From Ruminococcus sp. (lineage in GTDB: Bacteria > Bacillota > Clostridia > Oscillospirales > Acutalibacteraceae): a DNA stretch of 64,000 bases. Shown here piece after piece: positions 42,825 to 51,604 of this stretch. How positions within the stretch are numbered: the stretch's first letter is position 1; each line of letters starts with the position of its first letter. The DNA lies in NCBI GenBank assembly GCA_004556705.1, contig SFGA01000009.1, positions 12,041 through 76,040 on the forward strand. The letters run 5' to 3'. A model generated the notes under the pieces. The model did no database searches and was not told where the DNA came from. It saw only the letters and a list, made by a program, of their open reading frames with translations. The position numbers were made by a program, and so were the translations under genes.

Positions 42825-43007
42825 TTACTTTGATCGCCAAGCAACTGTAACCTTATCGCCGGGGAGAATTCTGATAAAGTTCATTCTCAATTTACCCGAA
42901 ATATGAGCCGTAATTTGATGTCCGTTTTCAAGCTCTACCTGAAACACTGCGTTCGGTAATGCTTCAACGACTGTACCCTCAATTTCAATCATATCCTGTT
43001 TTGACAT
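42825..43007 (-). CDS. infA: translation initiation factor IF-1, shortened form
   Basis: Starts SKQDMIEIEGTVVEALPNAV and keeps LRMNFIRILPGDKVTV, the OB-fold core. After VTV a normal IF-1 has about a dozen residues (E. coli: ELTPYDLSKGRI) before a final (I/V)xxRS(K/R); here the reading goes straight to AWRSK and stop, giving 60 residues from the second ATG (62 from the first, at 43013) instead of about 72. The frame is intact, so this is an in-frame loss rather than a frameshift, unless an assembly error is involved. The missing segment is the last OB-fold strand region that packs near 16S A1492-A1493. Place in the operon is standard. Confidence 0.88.
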   Translation of the reverse strand: MSKQDMIEIEGTVVEALPNAVFQVELENGHQITAHISGKLRMNFIRILPGDKVTVAWRSK

Positions 43008-43009
43008 AT

Positions 43010-43252
43010 TCAAGCCTCCGAAATTTGCTTTAACGCTTTTCTTATTGACTTATCTGAAGCGGTCTGCTCCTCAGACAGTTTCTTGTTTAAAGGTTTGATG
43101 TGCTTTGGATTTTTTGCTTTCGGTTTGTTCAACTTTCTGCATTTTCCGTCACACACCCATACCCTGTTTTCGCCCGTTTCGACAACGCACATAAGAACGC
43201 CTTTATCTCGTCCCATGAGCGAAACTGCAACCGATCCTTTAACAAGCTCCAT
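43010..43252 (-). CDS. KOW-domain RNA-binding protein (L14e/L6e-like)
   Basis: An 80-residue protein: N-terminal KOW-type beta fold (VKGSVAVSLMGRDKGVLMCVV, RVWVCDGKCRKL) and a basic helical tail. Small L14e-like proteins regularly sit between map and infA in Clostridia and are thought to bind rRNA or ribosome; function is not proven. Its stop codon overlaps the infA upstream ATG region by a few bases. Confidence 0.85.
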   Translation of the reverse strand: MELVKGSVAVSLMGRDKGVLMCVVETGENRVWVCDGKCRKLNKPKAKNPKHIKPLNKKLSEEQTASDKSIRKALKQISEA

Positions 43253-43261
43253 AACTTCACC

Positions 43262-44014
43262 TTAATCAAGCTTAGTAAGTATCTTGGGTCCGTTTTTTGT
43301 AATCGCTATTGTGTGCTCAAAATGAGCTGCAAGCTTACCGTCTTTGGTCTTTACCGTCCAGCCGTCGGGTAACTGCTTAATTGCTTTATTGCCCTGAGTA
43401 ATCATAGGCTCTATCGCAATTACCATTCCCGGCAACAGGCGAGCCCCCCTTCCGGGAGTTCCGAAATTCGGTACGCTGGGGTCTTCATGGAGTTTTGCTC
43501 CGACGCCGTGTCCGGTATACTCTCGCACGACACCGTAGCCGTTTTCCTCACAGTAATTTTGTATTTCCGAGCCAATATCGCCGAGTCTGTTGCCTACGAT
43601 TGCCTGTTCAATGCCTAAATAAAGGCTTTTCTCAGTTACATCGCACAGCCGCTTTGCGCTTTCCGATATCTTACCGGCCGCAAATGTGGCAGCATTATCG
43701 CCGTTATATCCGTCAATCTTAGCTCCTAAGTCAATACTGACTATGTCGCCCTCTTTTATGACGGTTTTTTTGCTCGGAATACCGTGAATGACCTCATCAT
43801 TTATGGAAATGCATGCAGTGGCAGGGAAACCATATAAATGTAAGAAGTTCGGCTCAGCGCCCTGCTTCTTTATATAGTCATACGCGATTTTGTCAATTTC
43901 CCATGTTGTTACACCGGGTTTGACAGCCTCGCCTGCCACTTGTAATGCTTCCGCAGAAATTATACACGCTTTATGGATAAGCTCTAATTCTCTTGCGGTT
44001 TTTAGCACTATCAT
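43262..44014 (-). CDS. map: methionine aminopeptidase, type I
   Basis: A 250-residue metalloprotease that removes N-terminal Met from new proteins. Metal ligands are visible: VSIDLGAKIDGYNGDNA (Asp pair), EYTGHGVGAKLHEDP (His), MVIAIEPMI (Glu) and AAHFEHTIAI (Glu). Type I because it has no insertion. It starts two bases after adk. Confidence 0.96.
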   Translation of the reverse strand: MIVLKTARELELIHKACIISAEALQVAGEAVKPGVTTWEIDKIAYDYIKKQGAEPNFLHLYGFPATACISINDEVIHGIPSKKTVIKEGDIVSIDLGAKIDGYNGDNAATFAAGKISESAKRLCDVTEKSLYLGIEQAIVGNRLGDIGSEIQNYCEENGYGVVREYTGHGVGAKLHEDPSVPNFGTPGRGARLLPGMVIAIEPMITQGNKAIKQLPDGWTVKTKDGKLAAHFEHTIAITKNGPKILTKLD

Positions 44015-44016
44015 GC

Positions 44017-44649
44017 TTAATCCTCCAATGCTTTGAAGGTAAGAGCAGTAGTATCTGCTACCTCCTCCTGACCTTCAACTACTCGAAGAATACCCTTCTT
44101 CTCATAATAATCCTTCAACGGCTCTGTCTGCTGATGATATGTGTTCAATCTGTCAAGAACCGTCTCAGGCATATCGTCTTTACGCTGAACTAAATTATCT
44201 CCGCACGCATCACATACGCCGTCAACCTGAGGCTTCTTGTACTGAGTGTGATATGTTGCGCCGCACTTCAAGCATACGCGTCTGCCCGAAAGCCTTGCAG
44301 CAATTTTCTCATCGGGAACCTCAATGTCGATAACTCTGTCAATTCTGACATTCATATTATCGAGCGCTTCTGCCTGCGGAATTGTTCTCGGAAATCCGTC
44401 AAGAATAAAACCGTTTTTACAGTCGTCTTCTTTAAGTCTTTCGTTGATGATGCCGATAACCACCTCATCGGGAACGAGAGCGCCGGCATCGATAAAGGAT
44501 TTTGCCTTGAGTCCCATTTCAGTTCCGTTTGCCATAGCCTCACGCAAAATGTTGCCTGTTGAAATAGCCGGAATTGAAAGTTTTTCACAAATCTTTTCAG
44601 CCTGTGTACCTTTTCCTGCTCCGGGAGCACCTAAAAGTATAAGATTCAT
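44017..44649 (-). CDS. adk: adenylate kinase, zinc-LID type
   Basis: A 210-residue enzyme interconverting 2 ADP and ATP+AMP. GAPGAGKGTQAEKI is the Walker A, DGFPRT the Walker B-like motif, and the LID has CLKCGATYH and CDACGDN Cys pairs for structural zinc. I chose the ATG at 44649 with AAAGGAG upstream; an in-frame start at 44673 adds residues not found in the family. Confidence 0.96.
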   Translation of the reverse strand: MNLILLGAPGAGKGTQAEKICEKLSIPAISTGNILREAMANGTEMGLKAKSFIDAGALVPDEVVIGIINERLKEDDCKNGFILDGFPRTIPQAEALDNMNVRIDRVIDIEVPDEKIAARLSGRRVCLKCGATYHTQYKKPQVDGVCDACGDNLVQRKDDMPETVLDRLNTYHQQTEPLKDYYEKKGILRVVEGQEEVADTTALTFKALED

Positions 44650-44665
44650 AACAAACTCCTTTTCT

Positions 44666-45982
44666 TTAATCAAGGAATCCCTTGTAATGACGCATCATCA
44701 TCTGGCTTTCAAGCTGCTTAACTGTTTCAAGAGCAACACCGACCAAGATGATTACCGAAGTACCGCCGAGTGAAAGGCTTACCTGATGCTTGAACGCACC
44801 CGTAATCTGTGAGAAGAGTATCGGGTAAAGAGCAACAACAGAGAGAAGCAAAGCTCCTACAAGTGTAAGTCTTGACAATACCTTAGTGATGTAATCCGAA
44901 GTGGGCTTGCCGGGACGAATACCGGGGATAGCACCGCTGTTTTTACGGATATTGTTAGCCATTTCGATAGGATTGTACTGGATTGCCGCATAGAAATATG
45001 CGAAGAATATAATCAATACAAAGTACATAATTCCGTATGCCCAATGTGTCGATTCAAAAATTTTGAAGAAGCCTGCCCAGAAGCCGCCCTCTTTGACGTT
45101 GACAAACATCTGAATTGTGGGAGGCAATGAGAGAATTGAAGAAGCGAAGATGATCGGAAGAACACCGCACATATTAACCTTGATAGGCATATGAGTATTC
45201 TGACCGCCGTACATCTTGCGTCCTACGACTCTTTTTGCATACTGAACGGGAATTCTTCTCTCGGCGTTGTCCATCCAAACGATGAACGCAACCATAAGAA
45301 TAAGTGAAATTGCTGCTATCGGAACGATTGCGAAATATGCGCCGCCCTTATCCAAATAGGTGTAAAGGCCGTAAATTGTAGTGGGCATTCTCGAAACGAT
45401 ACCTGCGAAAAGTATAATTGAAATACCGTTGCCGATACCCTTTTCGTTAATCTGCTCACCGAGCCACATAATGAATGTCGAACCTGCCGTATAGCAGAGG
45501 ATGATTGCGAGAGCCTGGAACACTGCCCAGAAGCCTGTGTACTTCGCACCGTTGGCGTCTGTCGTAAGATAGTCACGTGAACGGATGTAGAAGAAGTAAG
45601 CTGTACTCTGCATAAGTGCAAGGGCAACCGAAGTGTAACGAGTGATTGAAGAAAGCTTCTTTCTACCCTCTTCGCCTTCCTTTGCGAGCTTCTCAAGTGC
45701 GGGAATTGCAACTGTAAGAAGCTGGATGATGATTGATGCGTTGATGTACGGTGTAATCGACATTGCGAAAAGTGTACCGTAGTTAAATGCGTCACCTGTC
45801 ATCATGCTGAGGTATGTCATAAAGTTATTTGCGTTGACGTCTGTAATAAGTCCGCCGCTGATTTCAACAAACGGAACCGGAATCGCTGCGCCAATTCTGA
45901 ACACAAGAATGATGAATGCCGTATAAAGAATCTTTTTACGAAGATCTGCGACCTTCCATGCATTGATAAGTGTTTGAATCAC
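44666..45982 (-). CDS. secY: preprotein translocase subunit SecY
   Basis: A 438-residue ten-helix channel of the Sec translocon. Helix blocks such as FSISMTPYINASIIIQLL-type (seen as MSITPYINASIIIQLL), the cytosolic loop with RRIPVQYAKRVVGRK, and GIRPGKPTSDYI are the family signature. It exports the signal-peptide proteins elsewhere in the window. One base after rplO. Confidence 0.97.
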   Translation of the reverse strand: MIQTLINAWKVADLRKKILYTAFIILVFRIGAAIPVPFVEISGGLITDVNANNFMTYLSMMTGDAFNYGTLFAMSITPYINASIIIQLLTVAIPALEKLAKEGEEGRKKLSSITRYTSVALALMQSTAYFFYIRSRDYLTTDANGAKYTGFWAVFQALAIILCYTAGSTFIMWLGEQINEKGIGNGISIILFAGIVSRMPTTIYGLYTYLDKGGAYFAIVPIAAISLILMVAFIVWMDNAERRIPVQYAKRVVGRKMYGGQNTHMPIKVNMCGVLPIIFASSILSLPPTIQMFVNVKEGGFWAGFFKIFESTHWAYGIMYFVLIIFFAYFYAAIQYNPIEMANNIRKNSGAIPGIRPGKPTSDYITKVLSRLTLVGALLLSVVALYPILFSQITGAFKHQVSLSLGGTSVIILVGVALETVKQLESQMMMRHYKGFLD

Positions 45983-45983
45983 T

Positions 45984-46427
45984 TCAGATCACCTCAGCCT
46001 TTCCGCCGGCTGCTTCGATCTTCTGCTTTGCCGAGTCGGAATAAGCATTAACCTTAACAGTAAGCTTTTTGCTGATTTCACCGTTTCCAAGTACCTTTAC
46101 TCCGTCAAGAGCCTTTTTAATAAGGCCTGCATTGATGAGTGCTTCAATATCAACTGTTGCGCCGTCTTCAAATGTCTTGTCGAGAGCGGATACGTTTACT
46201 GTTGCGATTTCCTTAGCGAAAATGTTGTTAAATCCACGCTTGGGAATTCTTCTCTGCAAGGGCATCTGTCCACCTTCGAAACCGGGACGCATACCTCTGC
46301 CTGCACGGGCTTTCTGACCCTTGTGTCCTTTACCGGCGGTTTTACCCTGACCTGATGCGGGACCACGACCGATACGCTTAACGCTCTTCTTTGAGCCTTC
46401 AGCCGCTGAGAGTTCGTGCAATTTCAT
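45984..46427 (-). CDS. rplO: 50S ribosomal protein L15
   Basis: A 147-residue L15 starting MKLHELSAAEGSKKSVKRIG, with the glycine/arginine-rich GRGPASGQGKTAGKGHKG segment that threads into 23S rRNA. I chose the ATG at 46427, which has GGAGGTGCG upstream. Confidence 0.96.
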   Translation of the reverse strand: MKLHELSAAEGSKKSVKRIGRGPASGQGKTAGKGHKGQKARAGRGMRPGFEGGQMPLQRRIPKRGFNNIFAKEIATVNVSALDKTFEDGATVDIEALINAGLIKKALDGVKVLGNGEISKKLTVKVNAYSDSAKQKIEAAGGKAEVI

Positions 46428-46440
46428 ACTTCGCACCTCC

Positions 46441-46620
46441 TTAGCCTTCTGTTACGTCGATAAGATGAGAAATCTTCTTAATCTTACCCTGTGTCTGAGG
46501 ATTATCGGGCTGAACTGCCTTGTCCCCAATTTTTCTGAGACCGAGTGCATGTGCTGTGGCAATCTGGTCTTTCTTAGAACCGATAAGGCTCTTTTTAAGA
46601 GTTACTGTTAAATTAGCCAT
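46441..46620 (-). CDS. rpmD: 50S ribosomal protein L30
   Basis: A 59-residue L30: ANLTVTLKKSLIGSKKDQIA, ALGLRKIGDKAVQPDNPQTQ, then GKIKKISHLIDVTE. I chose the ATG at 46620 with AAGGAG upstream; a GTG two codons earlier is less likely. Standard position between rpsE and rplO. Confidence 0.95.
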   Translation of the reverse strand: MANLTVTLKKSLIGSKKDQIATAHALGLRKIGDKAVQPDNPQTQGKIKKISHLIDVTEG

Positions 46621-46633
46621 TTTCACACACTCC

Positions 46634-47137
46634 TTATCTTAATATTTCGCTTACAGACTTACCACGAGTAGCCGCAACCTCATCTGCGTTACGAAGCTGT
46701 GAAAGTCCGTTGATTGTAGCTCTAACTACGTTGCAGGGATTGTTTGAACGAAGAGCCTTAGAACGAATGTCCTTAATGCCGACTGTCTCAACAACCGCAC
46801 GAACGGGACCGCCTGCGATAACGCCGGTACCGGGTGCTGCGGGCTTCATAAGAACAACGCCTGCGCCGAACTTACCGATAACCTCGTGAGGAATTGTTGT
46901 GCCCTTAAGTGAAACTTTGATAAGGTTTTTCTTTGCGTCTTCGATACCCTTACGGATAGCGTCCGGAACTTCTCCTGACTTACCGATACCGAAACCTACT
47001 GTTCCGTTACCGTCGCCAACAACTACTAATGCGGAGAACTTAAAGATACGGCCGCCCTTAACAGTTTTGGAAACACGGTTAATTGTAATAACTTTTTCCT
47101 GTAATTCCATTGCCGAAGCATCAATTTTGTTTGCCAT
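46634..47137 (-). CDS. rpsE: 30S ribosomal protein S5
   Basis: A 167-residue S5: double-stranded-RNA-binding-type N-terminus (VITINRVSKTVKGGRIFKFS) with the KGGR loop where spectinomycin-resistance changes occur, and GIKDIRSKALRSNNPCNVVR in the C-terminal part. Confidence 0.97.
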   Translation of the reverse strand: MANKIDASAMELQEKVITINRVSKTVKGGRIFKFSALVVVGDGNGTVGFGIGKSGEVPDAIRKGIEDAKKNLIKVSLKGTTIPHEVIGKFGAGVVLMKPAAPGTGVIAGGPVRAVVETVGIKDIRSKALRSNNPCNVVRATINGLSQLRNADEVAATRGKSVSEILR

Positions 47138-47154
47138 TTTTCTGTTCTCCTTTC

Positions 47155-47514
47155 TTAGAAGTTAAGTCCGCCCTCACGAGCGCCTTCAGCGAGTTCCTGA
47201 ACTCTGCCGTGATATACATAACCGCCTCTGTCGAATACTACATCTTTGATGTTCTTCTCAAGAGCTCTTTCTGCTAATTTCTTGCCAACTGCACGAGCAG
47301 CTTCCTTGTTTCCGCCGTACTCCTTGAACTCCTTCTCAACTGTTGACGCAGAAACAAGCGTTGTGCCTGTTGTATCGTCAATCAACTGAGCATAGATGTT
47401 CTGAAGAGAGCGGAAAACATCAAGGCGGGGGCACTCAGCTGTGCCGGAAACCTTAGAGCGAACTCTTGTGTGGCGTTTAAGTCTTGCCTTATTGCTATCA
47501 GGCCTACTAACCAT
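47155..47514 (-). CDS. rplR: 50S ribosomal protein L18
   Basis: A 119-residue L18, the 5S rRNA-binding protein: basic N-terminus (KRHTRVRSKVSGTAECPRLD) and FDRGGYVYHGRVQELAEGAR at the end. Standard order. Confidence 0.97.
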   Translation of the reverse strand: MVSRPDSNKARLKRHTRVRSKVSGTAECPRLDVFRSLQNIYAQLIDDTTGTTLVSASTVEKEFKEYGGNKEAARAVGKKLAERALEKNIKDVVFDRGGYVYHGRVQELAEGAREGGLNF

Positions 47515-47532
47515 TTAAATACACTCCTTTTA

Positions 47533-48078
47533 TTATTTTCCGCCTTTACCGGCTTTACCTTCTTTACGGCGAACGTGCTCGTCAACATACTTAATACCTT
47601 TACCTTTGTAGGGCTCGGGCGGACGCTTTTCACGTACTTCTGCTGCGAACTGTCCAACCATCTGCTTGTCGGGACCGGAAATAACGATTTTATTGGGATT
47701 GGGAACTTCTATTGAAATTCCGTCGATTTCGGGCATGATTACCTGATGTGAGAAGCCGATGTTGAGAACAAGATCCTTGCCCTGCTTAGCTGCACGGTAA
47801 CCTACACCGTTAACCTCAAGCTCCTTGGAATAACCCTCTGTAACACCAACGATCATATTGTGAATAAGTGTACGGGTCAAGCCGTGAAGAGACTTGTTAA
47901 GGTTTGACTCGTCGGGACGAGTAACTTTGATTTCACCGTTGTCCATAGCAACGCTCATGTTGCTGTGTACTGTTCTGGTAAGAGTACCCTTGGGGCCCTT
48001 AACGGTAACAGTACTGCCGTCGATTTTAACATCAACGCCTGCAGGAACAGCGATGGGCTGTCTGCCGATTCTTGACAT
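47533..48078 (-). CDS. rplF: 50S ribosomal protein L6
   Basis: A 181-residue L6 with two similar halves and the closing RPPEPYKGKGIKYVDEHVRR motif that contacts the sarcin-ricin loop region. Standard order. Confidence 0.97.
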   Translation of the reverse strand: MSRIGRQPIAVPAGVDVKIDGSTVTVKGPKGTLTRTVHSNMSVAMDNGEIKVTRPDESNLNKSLHGLTRTLIHNMIVGVTEGYSKELEVNGVGYRAAKQGKDLVLNIGFSHQVIMPEIDGISIEVPNPNKIVISGPDKQMVGQFAAEVREKRPPEPYKGKGIKYVDEHVRRKEGKAGKGGK

Positions 48079-48090
48079 ACTGTAACCTCC

Positions 48091-48489
48091 TTACCAAACG
48101 AATGCAAGAACTTCGCCGCCAACGTTAGCTTTGCGTGCGTCCTTGTCTGTCATAACGCCCTTTGATGTGGAAAGAATTGCGATACCGAGGCCTTTGATAA
48201 CCTTAGGCATATTTTCGCAATCTGTGTATATACGCAGACCGGGCTTTGAAACTCTGCGTAAACCGGTGATTACCGAAGACTTATTGGGGCCGTACTTGAG
48301 CTCGATCTCAATGATGCCCTGCTTGCCGTCTTCTTCAACCTTAAATCCTTTGATATATCCTTCATCAACAAGAATCTGAGCAATTGCCTTTTTCATGTTT
48401 GATGCAGGAACCTTAACGGTATCGTGCTTTGCCGAATTCGCATTACGAATTCTTGTAAGCATATCGCCGATTGAATCGGATATTTGCAT
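48091..48489 (-). CDS. rpsH: 30S ribosomal protein S8
   Basis: A 132-residue S8: SDSIGDMLTRIRNANSAKHD at the start and GIAILSTSKGVMTDKDARKA near the end. Binds 16S helix 21; in many bacteria it represses the spc operon at rplE. Confidence 0.97.
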   Translation of the reverse strand: MQISDSIGDMLTRIRNANSAKHDTVKVPASNMKKAIAQILVDEGYIKGFKVEEDGKQGIIEIELKYGPNKSSVITGLRRVSKPGLRIYTDCENMPKVIKGLGIAILSTSKGVMTDKDARKANVGGEVLAFVW

Positions 48490-48518
48490 ACTTTTGCCTC
48501 CTTTGCAATTGCTCTTGA

Positions 48519-48704
48519 TTACCAGCTTGCTTTCTTAACGCCGGGGATCTGTCCCGCATGTGCCAACTTTCTGAAACAAATACGGCAAACACCGTATTTA
48601 CGGAGATAAGCGTGCGGCCTACCGCAGATCTTACATCTGTTGTGTTCTCTTGTTGAATATTTAGCAGTTTTTGCTGCCTTAACCTTCATTGATTTCTTAG
48701 CCAC
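48519..48704 (-). CDS. rpsN: 30S ribosomal protein S14, zinc (type Z) form
   Basis: A 61-residue S14 with CKICGRPHAY and CRICFRKLAH, the two CxxC pairs that hold zinc, and the end GQIPGVKKASW. The short zinc form is typical of Gram-positives; a longer zinc-free paralogue is not seen here. Confidence 0.96.
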   Translation of the reverse strand: MAKKSMKVKAAKTAKYSTREHNRCKICGRPHAYLRKYGVCRICFRKLAHAGQIPGVKKASW

Positions 48705-48717
48705 TTGTTATCCCTCC

Positions 48718-49260
48718 TTATTTCTCGAACGGAGCGCCCATAAGAGTCAAGAGCTCACGAGCCTCTTCGTCTGTGTTAGCAGTTGTAACGAAGCAAATGT
48801 CCATGCCTCGTACTGCGTCGATTTTATCGTACTCGATTTCAGGGAAAATCAACTGCTCTTTAACGCCCATAGCATAGTTACCTCTGCCGTCAAATGAGTT
48901 GGGGTTGATACCTCTGAAGTCTCTTACTCTCGGAAGTGCGAGATTGAAGAATCTGTCTAAGAATTCATACATTCTGTCGCCTCTGAGCGTTACCTTAACA
49001 CCGATTGTCATACCTTCACGAAGTTTGAAGTTTGCAACTGACTTTTTAGCCTTACATTCAACAGGCTTCTGACCTGTGATGATTGAAAGGTCGTTGACGA
49101 TAGAGCTTACAACCTTTGAGTTGTCCTTAGCTTCGCCGCAGCCTACGTTAATGATAATCTTGTCAAGTTTCGGGATCTGCATAACGCTCTTGTAGCCGAA
49201 CTTTTTCTGAAGTGCAGGAGCAACTTCATTTTTGTATATTTCTTTAAGTCTTGCTGCCAT
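48718..49260 (-). CDS. rplE: 50S ribosomal protein L5
   Basis: A 180-residue L5, a 5S rRNA- and P-site-tRNA-contacting protein: FGYKSVMQIPKLDKIIINVG and RVRDFRGINPNSFDGRGNYA blocks, ending TLMGAPFEK. Standard order. Confidence 0.97.
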   Translation of the reverse strand: MAARLKEIYKNEVAPALQKKFGYKSVMQIPKLDKIIINVGCGEAKDNSKVVSSIVNDLSIITGQKPVECKAKKSVANFKLREGMTIGVKVTLRGDRMYEFLDRFFNLALPRVRDFRGINPNSFDGRGNYAMGVKEQLIFPEIEYDKIDAVRGMDICFVTTANTDEEARELLTLMGAPFEK

Positions 49261-49276
49261 GTGTTATGTCCCTCCC

Positions 49277-49597
49277 TTATTCAAACTGAGCGTTGCACTT
49301 CTTGCAAACTCTCATCTTTTTATTGTTTTTGCCGATTGCGTGGCCTACTCTTGTAGCCTCACCGCACTTCGGGCAAACAAGCTGAACCTTATTAGCATAC
49401 AAAGCGCTTTCAGCCTTGATAAGTCCGCCGGGCTCACCCATCTGACGGGGCTTAACATGCTTTGTTACCATGTTTACGCCCTCAACGATAACCTTACCTT
49501 CAGAAGGGCTGACCTGCATAACTTTGCCTTTTTTGCCACGGTTTTTGCCGTTGATTACTACAACGGTATCACCTGTTTTAACATGAACTTTATTCAT
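49277..49597 (-). CDS. rplX: 50S ribosomal protein L24
   Basis: A 106-residue L24: KOW motif VKTGDTVVVINGKNRGKKGK and a C-terminal CPKCGEATRVG plus CKKCNAQ pair that could bind zinc. It is an assembly initiator near the exit tunnel. Confidence 0.96.
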   Translation of the reverse strand: MNKVHVKTGDTVVVINGKNRGKKGKVMQVSPSEGKVIVEGVNMVTKHVKPRQMGEPGGLIKAESALYANKVQLVCPKCGEATRVGHAIGKNNKKMRVCKKCNAQFE

Positions 49598-49611
49598 TAT
49601 CAGGCACCTCC

Positions 49612-49980
49612 TTAAAGTACTTCGGGAGCGAGCGAAAGGATTTTCATGTAATCCTTATCACGAAGCTCTCTTGCTACCGGTCCAAAGATACGAGTACCTC
49701 TGGGGGTCTTATCATCTTTAATCAAAACTGCTGCGTTTTCGTCGAAACGGATATAAGTGCCGTCGTCTCTGCGAACACCGCTGCATGATCTTACGACTAC
49801 TGCTTTAACTACATCGCCTTTTTTAACAACGCCGCCGGGTGCTGCTTTTTTGACAGATGCAACTATAACATCGCCTATATTAGCATACCTTCTGCCTGAA
49901 CCACCGAGTACACGAATGCACATAATTTCTTTCGCACCGGTGTTATCGGCAACTTTGAGGTAAGTCTGTTGTTGTACCAC
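49612..49980 (-). CDS. rplN: 50S ribosomal protein L14
   Basis: A 122-residue L14: VQQQTYLKVADNTGAKEIMC start and RGTRIFGPVARELRDKDYMK. It makes an intersubunit bridge and binds RsfS. Standard order. Confidence 0.97.
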   Translation of the reverse strand: MVQQQTYLKVADNTGAKEIMCIRVLGGSGRRYANIGDVIVASVKKAAPGGVVKKGDVVKAVVVRSCSGVRRDDGTYIRFDENAAVLIKDDKTPRGTRIFGPVARELRDKDYMKILSLAPEVL

Positions 49981-50001
49981 AGTAATTTCCTCCTTAGAAA
50001 A

Positions 50002-50259
50002 TTATTTCGCTTTCTCGATGATTTCTACAACACGCCATCTCTTATCTTTTGAGAGAGGACGGGTTTCCATAACAAGAACCTTGTCGCCTACGCCACACTG
50101 GTTGTTCTCGTCATGAGCCTTGATTTTAACTGTACGGTTGACGATCTTCTTGTAAAGCGGATGCTGAACTCTGTCTTTAATTGAAATAACTACAGTCTTG
50201 TCCATCTTATCGCTTGTTACGATACCAACCTGAGTTTTTCTGAGATTTCTTTCACTCAT
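50002..50259 (-). CDS. rpsQ: 30S ribosomal protein S17
   Basis: An 85-residue OB-fold S17: RNLRKTQVGIVTSDKMDKTV and the VGDKVLVMETRPLSKDKRWR end. Standard order. Confidence 0.96.
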   Translation of the reverse strand: MSERNLRKTQVGIVTSDKMDKTVVISIKDRVQHPLYKKIVNRTVKIKAHDENNQCGVGDKVLVMETRPLSKDKRWRVVEIIEKAK

Positions 50260-50279
50260 TACGATTGTCCTCCCTTTCC

Positions 50280-50483
50280 TTAGCCTTCGTTGCCGTGCAA
50301 TTCGATATCACGGATTACTGTTTTTACTCTTGCGATATCCTTCTTAACGGCACTGATACGCATTGGATTATCGAGTTGGTTGATGGCCTGCTGGAAGCGT
50401 AACTTAAAAAGCTCGTCCTTCAACTCCAAGAGTTTAGCATCCAACTCTGAGGGGGAGAGTTTCTTGATTTCATTTGCTTTCAT
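50280..50483 (-). CDS. rpmC: 50S ribosomal protein L29
   Basis: A 67-residue two-helix L29: KLSPSELDAKLLELKDELFK and NPMRISAVKKDIARVKTVIR. Its start overlaps the rplP stop by one base. It lies near the exit tunnel where trigger factor and SRP dock. Confidence 0.96.
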   Translation of the reverse strand: MKANEIKKLSPSELDAKLLELKDELFKLRFQQAINQLDNPMRISAVKKDIARVKTVIRDIELHGNEG

Positions 50484-50914
50484 TATTGCTCACCATCCTC
50501 TTCTTGTTCTGCCTTGGTAACAAACTTGCACTTAACGGGAAGCTTGTTAGCTGCAAGACGCATAGCCTCACGGGCTGTCTCTTCCGGAACACCTGCAATC
50601 TCGAACATTACTCTGCCGGGCTTAACAACTGCAACCCAGTATTCGGGTGAACCTTTACCTGAACCCATTCGGGTTTCAGCGGGCTTCTCTGTGATGGGCT
50701 TATCCGGGAAGATTTTTATCCAAACCTGACCGCCACGCTTGATATATCTTGTCATAGCGATACGGGCAGCTTCGATCTGATTTGCTGTAATCCAAGCAGG
50801 CTCAAGAGACACAAGACCGAAGTCACCGTAGTTGACCTTATTACCTCTTGTAGCGGTACCTGTCAAACGGCCTCTCTGAACTCTGCGGTATTTAACTCTC
50901 TTAGGTAACAACAT
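50483..50914 (-). CDS. rplP: 50S ribosomal protein L16
   Basis: A 143-residue L16 starting LLPKRVKYRRVQRGRLTG, with GSGKGSPEYWVAVVKPGRVM near the tRNA-facing loop. I chose the ATG at 50914, which overlaps the rpsC stop by one base (TAATG) and has AAGGAGG upstream; the open frame extends 22 codons further but that part is not L16. Confidence 0.96.
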   Translation of the reverse strand: MLLPKRVKYRRVQRGRLTGTATRGNKVNYGDFGLVSLEPAWITANQIEAARIAMTRYIKRGGQVWIKIFPDKPITEKPAETRMGSGKGSPEYWVAVVKPGRVMFEIAGVPEETAREAMRLAANKLPVKCKFVTKAEQEEDGEQ

Positions 50915-51585
50915 TATTTTGTGCCTCCTTCCTTGCGAGGCTTGCGGCTGTCGTGAAGAACTTCGCCGTTGTAGATCCAAACCTTAACACCGATACGACC
51001 GTAGGTTGTCTTTGCCTCTGCAAAGCCATAGTCGATGTCAGCACGGATGGTCTGAAGCGGGATAGTACCCTCATGATAGCTCTCGGTACGTGCGATTTCC
51101 GCACCGCCGATACGACCGCTAACCTGTGTCTTAATACCTTTAGCACCGAGCTTCATTGTTCTGCCGATTGACTGCTTAAGAGCACGTCTGAAGGAAATTC
51201 TTCTTTCGAGCTGAGAAGCGATGTTCTCTGCAACGAGCTGAGCATTGAGGTCGGGCTGCTTGATTTCAATAATGTTTACGAAAACCTCTTTGTCGCCGCC
51301 GAGCATTTTTTTGCAGGTAGCTTTGAGCTTTTCGATTTCTGCGCCGCCCTTACCGATAACCATACCGGGCTTAGCGCAATGAATGTTGACACGAACTCTC
51401 TTCGCGTCTCTTTCGATTTCTACCTTCGGCACACCTGCAGGAGCAAGTGACTCAAGGAGATACTTACGGAGCTTTGTGTCCGATACAAGAGTATCGCCGA
51501 AATCTTTTTTGTCGGAGTACCAACGTGACTCCCAATCCTTAATAACACCGATACGAAGTCCGGTAGGATTTATTTTCTGACCCAT
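50914..51585 (-). CDS. rpsC: 30S ribosomal protein S3
   Basis: A 223-residue S3: KINPTGLRIGVIKDWESRWY start and KH domain with CAKPGMVIGKGGAEIEKLK. It lines the mRNA entry channel with S4 and S5. Confidence 0.97.
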   Translation of the reverse strand: MGQKINPTGLRIGVIKDWESRWYSDKKDFGDTLVSDTKLRKYLLESLAPAGVPKVEIERDAKRVRVNIHCAKPGMVIGKGGAEIEKLKATCKKMLGGDKEVFVNIIEIKQPDLNAQLVAENIASQLERRISFRRALKQSIGRTMKLGAKGIKTQVSGRIGGAEIARTESYHEGTIPLQTIRADIDYGFAEAKTTYGRIGVKVWIYNGEVLHDSRKPRKEGGTK

Positions 51586-51604
51586 TGTATTACCTCCTCC
51601 TCAC

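Noticed and set aside
42825..43007. Frameshifted infA pseudogene
   Set aside because: Frame and final residues are intact; the change is an in-frame loss, so I keep it as a gene with a finding.
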